Numbered from the stretch's first letter, positions 6,359-14,220 are shown. The stretch is DNA of 14,220 nucleotides from Ruminococcaceae bacterium UBA5450 (GCA_002424295.1 DIQY01000128.1:2965-17184); one strand, 5' to 3'. Numbers and translations are program-made. Notes: generated by a model from the letters alone, not told the origin.

Positions 6359-6375
6359 ACAGTCAAAATAACTGT
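6359..6375 (-). terminator. Weak hairpin after mrdA, possible terminator
   Basis: On the minus strand ACAGT and ACTGT form a 5-bp stem with a 7-nt loop, followed by ATTTT. This is weak for an intrinsic terminator. It lies in the gap of about 140 nt between mrdA and minD, where the operon would be expected to end. Read-through into minD is likely. Confidence 0.3.
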
Positions 6376-6409
6376 TTTTAATTCTGTCTCCAGACTTTTT
6401 TTAACAAAT

Positions 6410-8413
6410 TCATGATTGAAAGTATGCATCAAAAATATCTTTTGCGATATTTTGAGCATAACTGCCTGTTGCACCGTGCGGCAGCACCACAGCCACGGCA
6501 ATTTGAGGATTATCATAAGGCGCATAGGCGATAAAAGTGACGTTATCGCTGCCGTTTGTTTCTGCCGTGCCGGTTTTTGCGGCAATCGCAATCTTATAAT
6601 TAGAAAAGAGTGTTCTTGCAGTACCGGAGGTCACAACTTCTCTCATTCCCTCTTGTACTGTTTTCAGATTTTCTGCAGAAAGATAACTGTAATCAGAATT
6701 ATCCACAAGTGTCTCGCCTTCTGTTGAAGAAACCGTATTCTGACGGCTATAATCGGTTACGTGATCAACCAAATGCACTTTTTTTCGAGTTCCGTTATTT
6801 GCAATCGTCGCAACATAATCGGCAAGCTGAGCAGGAGAAAACTGATTGTCGCTCTGCCCGATCGCCGCCTGCACCGTATCACCGTCATACCAAGTTCCAC
6901 CCGCAGCGGTTCTGGATTCCGGGCCGGCAAGCGTTCCCTCTGTTTCATCGATCTCCACTCCGGTTTTTACCCCGAGTCCCAGTTTTTTCGCATACAGATC
7001 CATGCTTGTGATTCCCAAGCGATAGCCAGTCTCGCAGAAAAACACATTGCAAGACTGTGCTAAGGCAGAACGAACATCCATAGGGCCGTGCCAACCCATA
7101 CAGGTCAAAATCAAACTCGGTTTAAAACGATCATAAACATGATTGCAGACAATTTTTGTCGTATCCGTAATGGCACCTTCCTGCAAAGCCGCCAGTGCAA
7201 CACACGGTTTAAAAACAGAGCCAGGGGTAAATGCGCTTCCAAAAGCTCTGTCAACCTGTGGATTGGCAGCATCTTTTAAAAGAGAATCAAAATAAGAAGA
7301 TTTGCTGTATTGAGAAAGATCATAAGTCGGATAGCTTGCAGCAGCCAGCACCGAAAAATCAGAAACTCTCAACGCTACCACTCCGCCGCCAACACAGTCT
7401 TTGACCGTCGCATGCGCCGCCTGTACATTCTTTGCAAGCGAATCGGCGGCAGCCTTCTGCACTTTGGAATCAACGGTAAGAAATACGGTATTTCCCGCTT
7501 GTGGCTCTTTGGTCACAGTCTCCTGCTGAACTTCTCCGCTGCTGTTATACTCAATTTTCTTTTCTCCTGCACAGCCCCGCAGTGTAGATTCCATCGCAGC
7601 CTCAATTCCAAATTTTCCAATTGTATCATTCAGCGTGTACCCTTCTGATTTTAAAGACTCATACTGCTTCTCAGAAAGCGCCCCCAGATTGCCTAAAATA
7701 TGGGGCATCAAAGTTGGCTCCGGATATTGCCGGACCGACGTGATCTGTGTAGATACGCCGGGCAAATCATCGCTGTTTTCGCTGATGATTGCTACCGTTT
7801 CCTGACTGACCTTGCTGGAAAAAATATATGGAACCCCCAGCGAGAATCCGCTCATTGTCATGCCGTAACGCACCGACAAAATATCGCGCAATTGTTCAGG
7901 AGTATACTCTGAGGCATCATTTCCACTTCCCGCAAAATATCGTTTAGAAAGTGCGTCAATACAAGTCTGCGGATCGGCATCTTGTCCTACTTTCAAAAAC
8001 TGATCGGATTTCAGATATGTAAGTGCATCTTCTGCGCCTGCTTGAAACTCGTATTTCCCATTTTGATATAAAATAGGCAGAGTATCATTCCAAGATTCTC
8101 CGCGCATTTTTAAAAGCGAAATCAATCTTCCAGTGATTTTATTAATTGACGCCGCCGACATTTCTCCCAGATTAAATCGGATTTCATAAGAAATTTGATT
8201 GGTTGCCAGCCCGACCCCATTAATATCCACAATTTCTCCCCGGGCAGTGGGAATCGTTTGTGTTGTGCTGACCGACTGCTCCGCAAGGGCAGAAAGCTCT
8301 TGTCCATCCACAAACTGCCACTGTATCAACCGAACAGCAAAAATACCGCAGGCTAAAATAAGAAGTCCCATACATACTTTCTTTCTGGACAACTGCTTTT
8401 TCCACAACCTCAA
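6410..8413 (-). CDS. mrdA: Penicillin-binding protein 2 (elongation transpeptidase)
   Basis: This 667-aa class B PBP cross-links peptidoglycan on the outer face of the membrane during side-wall growth. One membrane anchor lies at about 14-31, followed by the N-terminal dimerisation domain with the PTARGEIVDINGVGLA signature (55-70). The transpeptidase domain fills the C-terminal half, with all three active-site motifs: SVFK (399-402, nucleophile Ser399), SCN (454-456) and KTG (613-615). The start appears to be a TTG at 8413, because GGAAG lies 9 nt upstream and no ATG or GTG in this frame fits; a second TTG two codons on is the alternative. The rare start may keep its level low. It lies 31 nt after mreD, the common mreBCD-mrdA order, so PBP2 of the elongasome is favoured over the division protein FtsI/SpoVD. 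The partner gene rodA is not next to it. Confidence 0.93.
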   Translation of the reverse strand: MRLWKKQLSRKKVCMGLLILACGIFAVRLIQWQFVDGQELSALAEQSVSTTQTIPTARGEIVDINGVGLATNQISYEIRFNLGEMSAASINKITGRLISLLKMRGESWNDTLPILYQNGKYEFQAGAEDALTYLKSDQFLKVGQDADPQTCIDALSKRYFAGSGNDASEYTPEQLRDILSVRYGMTMSGFSLGVPYIFSSKVSQETVAIISENSDDLPGVSTQITSVRQYPEPTLMPHILGNLGALSEKQYESLKSEGYTLNDTIGKFGIEAAMESTLRGCAGEKKIEYNSSGEVQQETVTKEPQAGNTVFLTVDSKVQKAAADSLAKNVQAAHATVKDCVGGGVVALRVSDFSVLAAASYPTYDLSQYSKSSYFDSLLKDAANPQVDRAFGSAFTPGSVFKPCVALAALQEGAITDTTKIVCNHVYDRFKPSLILTCMGWHGPMDVRSALAQSCNVFFCETGYRLGITSMDLYAKKLGLGVKTGVEIDETEGTLAGPESRTAAGGTWYDGDTVQAAIGQSDNQFSPAQLADYVATIANNGTRKKVHLVDHVTDYSRQNTVSSTEGETLVDNSDYSYLSAENLKTVQEGMREVVTSGTARTLFSNYKIAIAAKTGTAETNGSDNVTFIAYAPYDNPQIAVAVVLPHGATGSYAQNIAKDIFDAYFQS

Positions 8414-8444
8414 GTGATCCCACTTCCTTTCCGAAATTTTTTGA

Positions 8445-8960
8445 TTAAGTATCAGCCGGCGCTCTTAGCCTTGTCGCTAAAAATCGATTCAGATAATAAA
8501 GAGGCACTGCAAATACCGCCGTATAAAGAGTCCGCGGCAAAAGATGGTAAAGCAGCAGATACCCGCTCTCTGAACTTCCCGGAAAGAAGGCGGTAAAAAT
8601 CCACTGTAAAAAGGACAAGATCCCTCCCAGCGCCAAAGTGGAAACGACGGCACTCAAAAGGTTTGTCTTTAAAAATTCACTGGCTAGAAAGCTCACGCAA
8701 TATCCGCCAATCGCGATCTCCAAGGCTTTTACTCCCAAAAAACTGCCGCTGCCAAAATCCATCAGCAATCCGCAAAAAAGGCCGCAGACCATTGCCGGCA
8801 CTTCCTTTTCAAAGAAAGCCACCGTAACGACTGCCGGAATCAAAAGTACCGGCAAAGAATGAGATATTTCCGGAAAAAGTCCTGGGACCTGCTGCAGCAG
8901 ATACAATAGCAAAAATTCGGCGCCATAAGCCATTCCCCGCAAAACCCCTGCCCGCCTCAT
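8445..8960 (-). CDS. mreD: Rod shape-determining protein MreD
   Basis: This 171-aa very hydrophobic protein has five or six membrane segments (about 10-29, 36-50, 54-70, 76-96, 101-126, 143-162). MreD sequences vary widely, but size, topology, the GLLMDFGSGSFLGVKAL run (64-80) and its place right after mreC identify it. It is an integral membrane part of the elongasome that works with MreC to control PBP2 and RodA. ATG 8960 overlaps the mreC stop by 4 nt (ATGA), and an AGGAGG site sits just upstream inside mreC, so translation of the two is probably coupled. Confidence 0.92.
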   Translation of the reverse strand: MRRAGVLRGMAYGAEFLLLYLLQQVPGLFPEISHSLPVLLIPAVVTVAFFEKEVPAMVCGLFCGLLMDFGSGSFLGVKALEIAIGGYCVSFLASEFLKTNLLSAVVSTLALGGILSFLQWIFTAFFPGSSESGYLLLYHLLPRTLYTAVFAVPLYYLNRFLATRLRAPADT

Positions 8961-9856
8961 GAGTTTCCTCCTGAGGAAGCTGTATTCTGGTCGGCTGCAC
9001 TTTTTCCTGCAAAATTGGTGATTACCATCACATCTTTTGGATTTTTTAAATCTACCGCAGGTTGTACAAGTGCATAAAGGGAGGCGTCTGATTCACTTCG
9101 ACTGACAGACTTAACCGTTCCCACCGTCAGATTTCTGGGGAAAAGCCCGCCGAATCCGCTCTCTACTGCAAGGCCACTGGTAACAACCAGGTCCCCTTCC
9201 TGCACTTTTGTGGTGGAATCCAGATAATTCATTCGAAGATATCCTTCGTCTGCCGATTGGACCGTACAACTCATAATTCCTGTTTCCTGCGTTTGGCTGT
9301 CGCGGGCTCCAAATTTTGCATCCGCATGGAACAGCGTTGTCACACGGCTGGAAGTGGGGAACACCTCGCTTACCCAACCGAGAAGCCCTGCATCTGTTAT
9401 GACGGGGTCATTTTTTGAAACGCCGTCTCTAGACCCCTGATCAATCGTGATGCTTCCATACAGATCATCCGGATCTTTTGCAATCACTTCTGCCGCCAAA
9501 AGCTGATAATCCTGATTTTCTTCCTTGAGCCCCAGATATTTTTTATATTCTTCGTTTTCCCTTTTGAGCGTATCATAATTGATGAGCTGACGGTTCAAAT
9601 CATTGACCTGTGCCTTGAGGCCTTCATTTTCGCTGAGAAGATCTTCTTTTGAAGTTGCTGTTTCCTCTGCATTTGCAGTAATCTGCTCCGACAAAGCGGC
9701 ACTGACCCGCTGCATCGGCATTAAAAGCAAATTAACAGCACCTCCGAAGCCGCTGGAACTAAATGCGGCGGTAGAGAGCATCAAACAGCCCATTAAAACA
9801 CATACCATCAGAAGTTTTCCGAGACTCTTTTTATGAGATCCTTTTTTCAACTCCAC
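8957..9856 (-). CDS. mreC: Rod shape-determining protein MreC
   Basis: This 299-aa protein has one membrane anchor (about 14-32), a coiled coil (about 62-115, rich in Glu, Leu and Lys) and an extracytoplasmic beta domain (about 118-285). That domain bears the MreC hallmark IDQGSRDGVSKNDPVIT (138-154) and GLLGWVSEV. It scaffolds PBP2 in the elongasome. The C-terminal 15 or so residues are a Ser/Asn/Gly-rich tail. The start is uncertain: GTG 9856 opens the frame, but the AGGGGG site ends only 2 nt before it, whereas the in-frame TTG 9850 is 8 nt away and may be the true start (297 aa). Either way it is a non-ATG start. A hairpin terminator separates it from mreB. Confidence 0.95.
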   Translation of the reverse strand: MELKKGSHKKSLGKLLMVCVLMGCLMLSTAAFSSSGFGGAVNLLLMPMQRVSAALSEQITANAEETATSKEDLLSENEGLKAQVNDLNRQLINYDTLKRENEEYKKYLGLKEENQDYQLLAAEVIAKDPDDLYGSITIDQGSRDGVSKNDPVITDAGLLGWVSEVFPTSSRVTTLFHADAKFGARDSQTQETGIMSCTVQSADEGYLRMNYLDSTTKVQEGDLVVTSGLAVESGFGGLFPRNLTVGTVKSVSRSESDASLYALVQPAVDLKNPKDVMVITNFAGKSAADQNTASSGGNS

Positions 9857-9883
9857 CGCCCCCTTTTTTTATCATAAAAGTCG

Positions 9884-9940
9884 GAAAAAAAGCAGAAAAG
9901 ATCAGCGGATCCTTTTTTGTCCGAAGTCTTTCTGCTTTTT
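9884..9940 (-). terminator. Terminator-like hairpin between mreB and mreC
   Basis: A perfect 12-bp helix pairs 9887-9898 with 9929-9940, with a small inner stem CGGA/TCCG (9906-9909 with 9920-9923). On the minus strand the 3' arm runs into seven T. It begins only 8 nt after the mreB stop. It has the form of an intrinsic terminator, yet mreC, mreD and mrdA follow with no clear promoter, so it probably works as a partial terminator. Confidence 0.8.
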
Positions 9941-9947
9941 CGAATTC

Positions 9948-10997
9948 TCATTCTTTCGAATCATTCGGCTCGCTTTTCTTCGGCTCCGGCTGCTGCTCCC
10001 GCCGTTCTGCCTGCTCAATTCCCTGCAAACGCATTCCCGCGCCCAGCGCCACACAATCCAAAGGGGCATCCGCAATCCGAACCGGCAGGGAAGTCTCTGT
10101 TTTAATTAGTTCGTCGATCCCCCGCAGCAGTGCGCCGCCGCCTGTAAGTGTGATTCCATGGTCAATGACATCTGCCGCAAGCTCCGGTTCCGTTTTCTGT
10201 AGCGTACTGCGAACCGCATCAACAATCTCAGAGAGCGGATCAGAGATCGCCTCGCGAATTTCAGGAGCTGTAATCGTGATATAAGAAGGCAGACCATCCG
10301 CAAGATTCCTCCCTTTGACCTTCAGCGAAAGGCCATTTGATTCCTCCGTAGGATAGGCCGAACCGATCTGCAATTTTAATTCTTCCGCTGTACGCTCGCC
10401 AATCAAAAGATTATATTTATTTTTAACATATTGGCTAATGGATTCATCAAATTTATTTCCTGCTACCCGAACACTGGTGCTTGTAACAATATCTCCGAGA
10501 GAAATCATCGCAACCTCACTTGTCCCACCGCCGATATCCACTACCATAGAGCCAATAGGGTTCATCACCGGCAGCCCTGCACCCATCGCAGCAGCCATCG
10601 GTTCCGTCATAATTTCCACCTGACGCACACCGGCATCCGCCATCGCATCTTCCACTGCACGGCGCTCTACCTCGGTAACGCCGGAAGGCACACAAATCAC
10701 GATTTTAGGCTTGGAAAAATGAGAAGGCTTCCCCAAAGTCTCCTGAATAAAATGTTTGAGCATGGTCGCGGTAATGTCAAAATCCGCGATGACACCGTCA
10801 TGAAGCGGACAAACAGCCTCAATAGTATCCGGCGTGCGGCCGATCATCTCCCGTGCTTTTTCTCCGACTGCCAGCACAACGTCACTCTCGACGTCCACTG
10901 CAACAACGGACGGCTCTCTTAATATAATTCCCTTGCCTTTTCCATAAACAAGCGTATTGACCGTACCAAGATCAATCGCAATATTCTTCAAGCGCAT
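9948..10997 (-). CDS. mreB: Rod shape-determining protein MreB (bacterial actin)
   Basis: This 349-aa actin-fold ATPase polymerises under the membrane and directs side-wall synthesis. It has phosphate loop 1 DLGTVNT (9-15), the TEPMAAA segment with the catalytic-type Glu132, phosphate loop 2 DIGGGTSEVA (154-163) and the adenosine-binding run TLTGGGALLRG near 285-296. Length is normal apart from a hydrophilic Gln/Glu/Pro/Lys-rich tail of about 20 residues after GMRLQGIE, which ends PNDSKE and is longer than in Bacillus MreB. ATG 10997 is preceded by AAGGAG about 12 nt upstream. maf lies 27 nt upstream; in many clostridia radC stands between the two, but it is absent here. Confidence 0.97.
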   Translation of the reverse strand: MRLKNIAIDLGTVNTLVYGKGKGIILREPSVVAVDVESDVVLAVGEKAREMIGRTPDTIEAVCPLHDGVIADFDITATMLKHFIQETLGKPSHFSKPKIVICVPSGVTEVERRAVEDAMADAGVRQVEIMTEPMAAAMGAGLPVMNPIGSMVVDIGGGTSEVAMISLGDIVTSTSVRVAGNKFDESISQYVKNKYNLLIGERTAEELKLQIGSAYPTEESNGLSLKVKGRNLADGLPSYITITAPEIREAISDPLSEIVDAVRSTLQKTEPELAADVIDHGITLTGGGALLRGIDELIKTETSLPVRIADAPLDCVALGAGMRLQGIEQAERREQQPEPKKSEPNDSKE

Positions 10998-11024
10998 AAT
11001 TTGGAGAAGCTCCTTTCCCTTATT

Positions 11025-11591
11025 CTACTTTTCCGGATGGATTCCAACCTTTTTCAGAATCCTATGAATTTTCCCAAGCGGAAGTCCAACCACGCTGGTA
11101 AAACTTCCATCAATTCGTTTGACAAAAATGGCGCCGCGCCCCTGAATTCCATATCCGCCCGCTTTATCCATGGGCTCGCCCGAAGCGACATAAGCTTCGA
11201 TTTCTTCCGGTTCAATCCGATAAAATTCCACACTCGTACAATCTTTATCTTCATAAACCTCGTTGTTTGCAACCAAGCAAAAACCCGTATAGACCTGATG
11301 TACCTGCCCGGAAAGCAGCTCGAGCATCTTTTTTGCCATTTCGGGGGTTTGGGGCTTCCCGAGAATTCTTCCTTTAAAAGCCACCAGCGTATCTGCAGCA
11401 AGAACTACATCTCCAGGATGCTGTTTCGCAACTGCGATCGCTTTCCGGCGTGCCAGTTGTTCCACCCGCTGCATGGGAGGGGTTCCGTGCGGGCAGGCTT
11501 CATTTACCTGCGCGGGAATCACCTCAAAATCATAGCCTGCCTGATGCAGCAAATCAGAACGTCTTGGAGAAGAAGAGGCCAGTATGAACAT
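11025..11591 (-). CDS. maf: Maf family nucleoside triphosphate pyrophosphatase
   Basis: This 188-aa cytosolic protein hydrolyses non-standard or surplus nucleoside triphosphates to monophosphates. Family members of the YhdE/Maf type act on dTTP, UTP and modified pyrimidines, and overexpression blocks septation in Bacillus. Motifs are SSSPRR (6-11), AADT (65-68, catalytic Asp67), GKP (78-80), DKAGGYGIQG (142-151) and SVVGLPL (166-172). ATG 11591 is preferred, with AGGAG 9 nt upstream, over the TTG one codon earlier. It is the last gene before mreB and one of two nucleotide-cleaning enzymes in this operon, the other being dut. Confidence 0.95.
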   Translation of the reverse strand: MFILASSSPRRSDLLHQAGYDFEVIPAQVNEACPHGTPPMQRVEQLARRKAIAVAKQHPGDVVLAADTLVAFKGRILGKPQTPEMAKKMLELLSGQVHQVYTGFCLVANNEVYEDKDCTSVEFYRIEPEEIEAYVASGEPMDKAGGYGIQGRGAIFVKRIDGSFTSVVGLPLGKIHRILKKVGIHPEK

Positions 11592-11615
11592 CAAAAAGTA
11601 CTCCTTTCAGGATGA

Positions 11616-11646
11616 AACTGCAAAAAGAATTTTTTCCTTTGCAGTT
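11616..11646. repeat. Hairpin in the DUF4321-maf spacer
   Basis: AACTGCAAA (11616-11624) and TTTGCAGTT (11638-11646) form a perfect 9-bp stem with a 13-nt loop inside the AT-rich gap of about 127 nt between the DUF4321 gene and maf. No good T run follows on the minus strand, so it is a poor terminator there. It may be an attenuator or an mRNA-stabilising stem at the 5' side of maf. A TAGAAT -10-like hexamer occurs upstream in this gap but has no credible -35. Confidence 0.45.
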
Positions 11647-11718
11647 CGTTTTTATTCTAAATGATAAAAATCGAAAAGCCGGTCGAATATTTTCTATTTT
11701 ATCTTTCTATTTTATTCT

Positions 11719-11985
11719 TTATTCTCGAATCTTAATATGCGAGTAAACAAAAATTCCAACCAAAATCAAAATTGCCTGTAAAACATTAATGTTGACGGTA
11801 AGTCCAAAGGTAAACTTTAAAACATAAAGATCAACAACCGTCGGTTCCAATCCAAAGCTGGCTCCGGCCCCAAGAAAAGAAATCCACGGAATGGCAAGTG
11901 CTGAATCTCCGCCGACTTTTCCGAGTACGATCGCCAAAAGCAATATCACTATCAAAAGGATTGTGCGTAATAATTTTTTCTTCAT
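11719..11985 (-). CDS. DUF4321-type small membrane protein
   Basis: This 88-aa protein has two membrane segments (about 6-23 and 66-82) joined by a stretch containing WISFLGAGASFGLEP and LYVLKFTFGLTVNINV. That layout, and its place directly upstream of maf, fits the clostridial DUF4321 family, whose function is unknown. The link to cell-wall elongation or division rests only on gene neighbourhood. ATG 11985 lies 14 nt after AAGGAG, longer than ideal, but no better in-frame start is present. It follows dut by 53 nt and is probably co-transcribed. Confidence 0.8.
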   Translation of the reverse strand: MKKKLLRTILLIVILLLAIVLGKVGGDSALAIPWISFLGAGASFGLEPTVVDLYVLKFTFGLTVNINVLQAILILVGIFVYSHIKIRE

Positions 11986-12038
11986 AACAAATGATGGAAC
12001 TCCTTAAAATATGATTAAAATCTGCCAAAACCGTATTT

Positions 12039-12479
12039 TCAGACAGAAGTTCCCGTAGAACCAAACCCATGCTCTCCGCGGACGGTCTCATCTAGTTTTT
12101 CTCTAAATTCCGGCTCCATCATCAAAACCGGGAGCACTAAAAGCTGTGCAAAGCGCTCATTCGGCGCAATGGTCCACGGCTCGCTGCCAACATTACAAAG
12201 CCCGACGATCAGCTCTCCGCGATAGTCGGAATCAATCACGCCGACGCTGTTGGAGGGAGTAATTCCATGGCGAACCCCCAATCCGCTGCGCCCGCAGATC
12301 AATCCAACACTATTTTCCGGCAGAGCCACCGCTACACCTGTGGGAATCCGGCAAAGCGCTCCCGGCGCAATCGTGACCGGTTCTTCCATACAGGCATAAA
12401 GATCCAGCCCTGCAGAATCTTTGGTTCCTCTAGTCGGCAAGATCGCCTGTTCGTTTAATTTTTTAAATACCAGTTTCAT
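12039..12479 (-). CDS. dut: dUTP diphosphatase (trimeric dUTPase)
   Basis: This 146-aa cytosolic enzyme hydrolyses dUTP to dUMP and pyrophosphate, keeping uracil out of DNA and feeding dTMP synthesis. All five motifs of the trimeric family are present in order: AGLDLYA (23-29), GRSGLG (63-68), GVIDSDYRGEL (80-90, catalytic-type Asp83 and Tyr86), NERFAQLLVLP (107-117) and the flexible C-terminal lid RGEHGFGSTG (134-143). ATG 12479 overlaps the stop of the U32 gene by 4 nt, with GAGGTG 4 nt upstream, so translation is probably coupled. Confidence 0.97.
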   Translation of the reverse strand: MKLVFKKLNEQAILPTRGTKDSAGLDLYACMEEPVTIAPGALCRIPTGVAVALPENSVGLICGRSGLGVRHGITPSNSVGVIDSDYRGELIVGLCNVGSEPWTIAPNERFAQLLVLPVLMMEPEFREKLDETVRGEHGFGSTGTSV

Positions 12480-14220
12480 AAAACACCTCGATAAGATAAT
12501 CCACGGGTCAGCGCACCCAAAATCGGCTTATCCTCTTTTAGATGCGTAAAAATGTTGCATTCTTCCTCTAAAGTTTCCGTCGTAAAACGTACGGAAACAA
12601 AATCCAAATTGGAAAGTTCTCTTTGTCTGCCAAGAAGCGAAAGCGGAACCGAATTATAAACTTCGCTGCACGCTCCTACACAGCTGACCGGAAACTCGAT
12701 TTCTTTACGGTCAACAAGTGTCCGCGGGTTTCCGCAGCCACCCCACGGATTTTTCCTTCCCGGACAGCCACCGTTTGCGATTGGGCAGCACCGGGTCAGC
12801 ATCAGTGCCTGCCGTCCGTAGACCATCGTTCCCCGGGGAAGTTGTCCTCCTAAGCTGCATGCCTGCTGCAAAGAAAGCTCAAAGCTCAGTTCTGTATCGC
12901 AGAGTCCCTCTTCTTCCAAAAAATTGAGTGCTTGCGTATTAAAAATATTCAGCGAATATCCGCCGTGAATTCTCATTCCTTCTTCTTGTGCCAACGCCAC
13001 TGCATTGAGTGTTCCCGCAAAAACATCCAGGATTCCGATTTCTTTTGCTTTCTGTAGTTCTTTTCTCAACTGTTCTTCGATCCCGAACATTCCTCGCGGA
13101 AGCTCAATTCCCACTCGAAAGCCCCGTTTTTGTAAAGCAGTAAGTGTCTCCTGCGGCACACCGCACGGAACGTAGATCAATTCACAGCAATCTGCTTCCT
13201 GCGGAATTTCTCCGGTCGGAAAATGTGCCCGAAAAGAAACCTTTTCCGCGTGATGGGGCATTTTTTGAGGCAGTCTATATTCAAACGGAATTTTTGGGAA
13301 ATCCGCTCTTTTATCAAGCAAAATTTCAAGCGTTTGACGTCGCAGGGCATTGAGCTCTTTCATTGGGACGGAAAGGCCATCCTCAATCTCGGTGGAAATC
13401 TTTTTAACAAAGAAGGGGGAACCACCTGTTTTACAAAGCTGCTCTTTGCAGCGTTCTTCGGAAATTGCTCTTGTTTTTGCATCTTCCGGTACAGGACCAT
13501 CTACTTTTACCTGATGCCCATTTTCATCCTCTGCTAAAAGAGTCACCGGAAAGTCCTTCTTGATCTTTAGAAAAAAAGAAACCGACACCCGCGGATATTC
13601 CCCTTTATAAAGCTCATGCAGTTTTGGAAAAACCGCCTTTGCTTTTTGGGAATCTTCCGGCTGTCTTGTCCCGAACATGGAACGATCACGCTTGCCATCC
13701 GGAAATCCGGTTGTAAAACCGCTTCTCGAAAAGACCTGCTCTAAATCAGTTTGGAGCTCCTGCGGAATTTTCTCTCCGTCTGCTGCAAATCGGCAGGCAC
13801 GGGAAGAGGCCGCAACATACTCAGGGCGCTTCATGCGTCCTTCTATTTTAAGGCTCATCACGCCGGCTTTTGTCAAATCAGAGACCCGCGAAATCATGGA
13901 AAGATCTTTTAAGCTCAGATCGTGTCCGGTTCCACCCGGTGCAGAAAACGGCAGCCGGCAGGTTTGTGCGCACTGTCCTCGATTTCCGCTGCGGGAACCA
14001 AGCATGGCGCTAAAATAGCACTGTCCGGAAACACTCATGCACAGAGCGCCATGCACAAACGCCTCCAGATCGATCTGCGGATTTTCTTTTTTACAGGCGG
14101 CAATTTCGGAAAGACTCATTTCTCTTGAGAGCACCACTCGCTCAAATCCAATCTTTTTGCAGAATCGGACTCCTGCGGGAGTATGGATACTCATCTGCGT
14201 ACTCGCATGAAGCGGCAAAT
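12476..14220 (-). CDS. U32 peptidase family protein, RlhA/DUF3656 type (5' end outside window)
   Basis: About 580 residues are seen; the N-terminus lies beyond the window edge. The first visible residues (LPLHASTQMSIHTPAG) are internal to the U32 fold, so the TTG there is not a start. HGALCMSVSGQCYFS followed by RGQCAQTCRLPF gives four conserved Cys (60, 67, 83, 87 of the visible part). In the related UbiU/UbiV proteins such cysteines hold a 4Fe-4S cluster. The run MSLKIEGRMKRPEYVA is typical. A middle DUF3656-like domain and a C-terminal part with MLTRCCPI, DRKEIEFPVSC and a YRGVL ending follow. Despite the peptidase name, E. coli relatives RlhA and TrhP hydroxylate 23S rRNA and tRNA, and an RNA-hydroxylation role is more likely here. 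It overlaps dut by 4 nt. Confidence 0.88.
   Translation of the reverse strand, partial: LPLHASTQMSIHTPAGVRFCKKIGFERVVLSREMSLSEIAACKKENPQIDLEAFVHGALCMSVSGQCYFSAMLGSRSGNRGQCAQTCRLPFSAPGGTGHDLSLKDLSMISRVSDLTKAGVMSLKIEGRMKRPEYVAASSRACRFAADGEKIPQELQTDLEQVFSRSGFTTGFPDGKRDRSMFGTRQPEDSQKAKAVFPKLHELYKGEYPRVSVSFFLKIKKDFPVTLLAEDENGHQVKVDGPVPEDAKTRAISEERCKEQLCKTGGSPFFVKKISTEIEDGLSVPMKELNALRRQTLEILLDKRADFPKIPFEYRLPQKMPHHAEKVSFRAHFPTGEIPQEADCCELIYVPCGVPQETLTALQKRGFRVGIELPRGMFGIEEQLRKELQKAKEIGILDVFAGTLNAVALAQEEGMRIHGGYSLNIFNTQALNFLEEEGLCDTELSFELSLQQACSLGGQLPRGTMVYGRQALMLTRCCPIANGGCPGRKNPWGGCGNPRTLVDRKEIEFPVSCVGACSEVYNSVPLSLLGRQRELSNLDFVSVRFTTETLEEECNIFTHLKEDKPILGALTRGLSYRGVL

Noticed and set aside
11001..11615. 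204-aa plus-strand open frame opposite maf
   Set aside because: It is fully antisense to a clear maf gene with all motifs; the translated string has no recognisable domain.
11595..11718. Promoter for maf-mreBCD in the DUF4321-maf gap
   Set aside because: A TAGAAT hexamer exists on the minus strand but nothing like a -35 at the right distance; not strong enough to list.

Overview
The window looks like chromosomal DNA from a low-to-mid GC Firmicute, most likely a clostridium of the Oscillospirales/Ruminococcaceae type. This rests on Shine-Dalgarno sites of the AGGAGG kind, sigma-A promoters, an M-box riboswitch, a DUF4321 gene and the clostridial order maf-mreBCD-mrdA-min-mgsA. The taxon is an inference. 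No rRNA, tRNA, IS element, phage gene or CRISPR array was seen.

Right-facing part (1-3499). An AT-rich stretch leads to a sigma-A promoter that matches consensus perfectly, TTGACA-17 bp-TATAAT. It is followed by an M-box (ykoK-type) Mg2+ riboswitch with its intrinsic terminator, about 240 nt of further leader, and a full-length MgtA-type Mg2+-transporting P-type ATPase. The extra leader is the most interesting part of the window. It holds an unannotated 34-codon ORF (611-715) with a strong ribosome-binding site. The ORF's own Shine-Dalgarno site and start codon are complementary, in two blocks of 7 and 10 bp, to its last codons and the bases just after its stop. A second CCUCC patch lies just before mgtA and can pair with the mgtA Shine-Dalgarno site. 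This suggests a second, translation-based switch stacked behind the riboswitch.

Left-facing part (3605-14220, all on the minus strand). In transcription order the genes are a U32 peptidase-family protein of the RlhA/DUF3656 type (cut by the window edge), dut, a DUF4321 membrane protein, maf, mreB, mreC, mreD, mrdA (PBP2), then a new promoter with minD-like and mgsA, then another promoter with hisS. The first eight are closely spaced or overlapping and form one operon, broken only by a hairpin between mreB and mreC. The theme is rod-shape cell-wall synthesis (MreBCD plus PBP2) joined to nucleotide-pool cleaning (Dut, Maf). mgtA and hisS converge on one shared, nearly perfect 25-bp inverted-repeat terminator.

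Compared with the usual clostridial cluster, radC, minC, minE and rodA are missing from their normal places, and the remaining MinD-like ATPase lacks the C-terminal membrane-targeting helix. This hints at a reduced or repurposed Min function.
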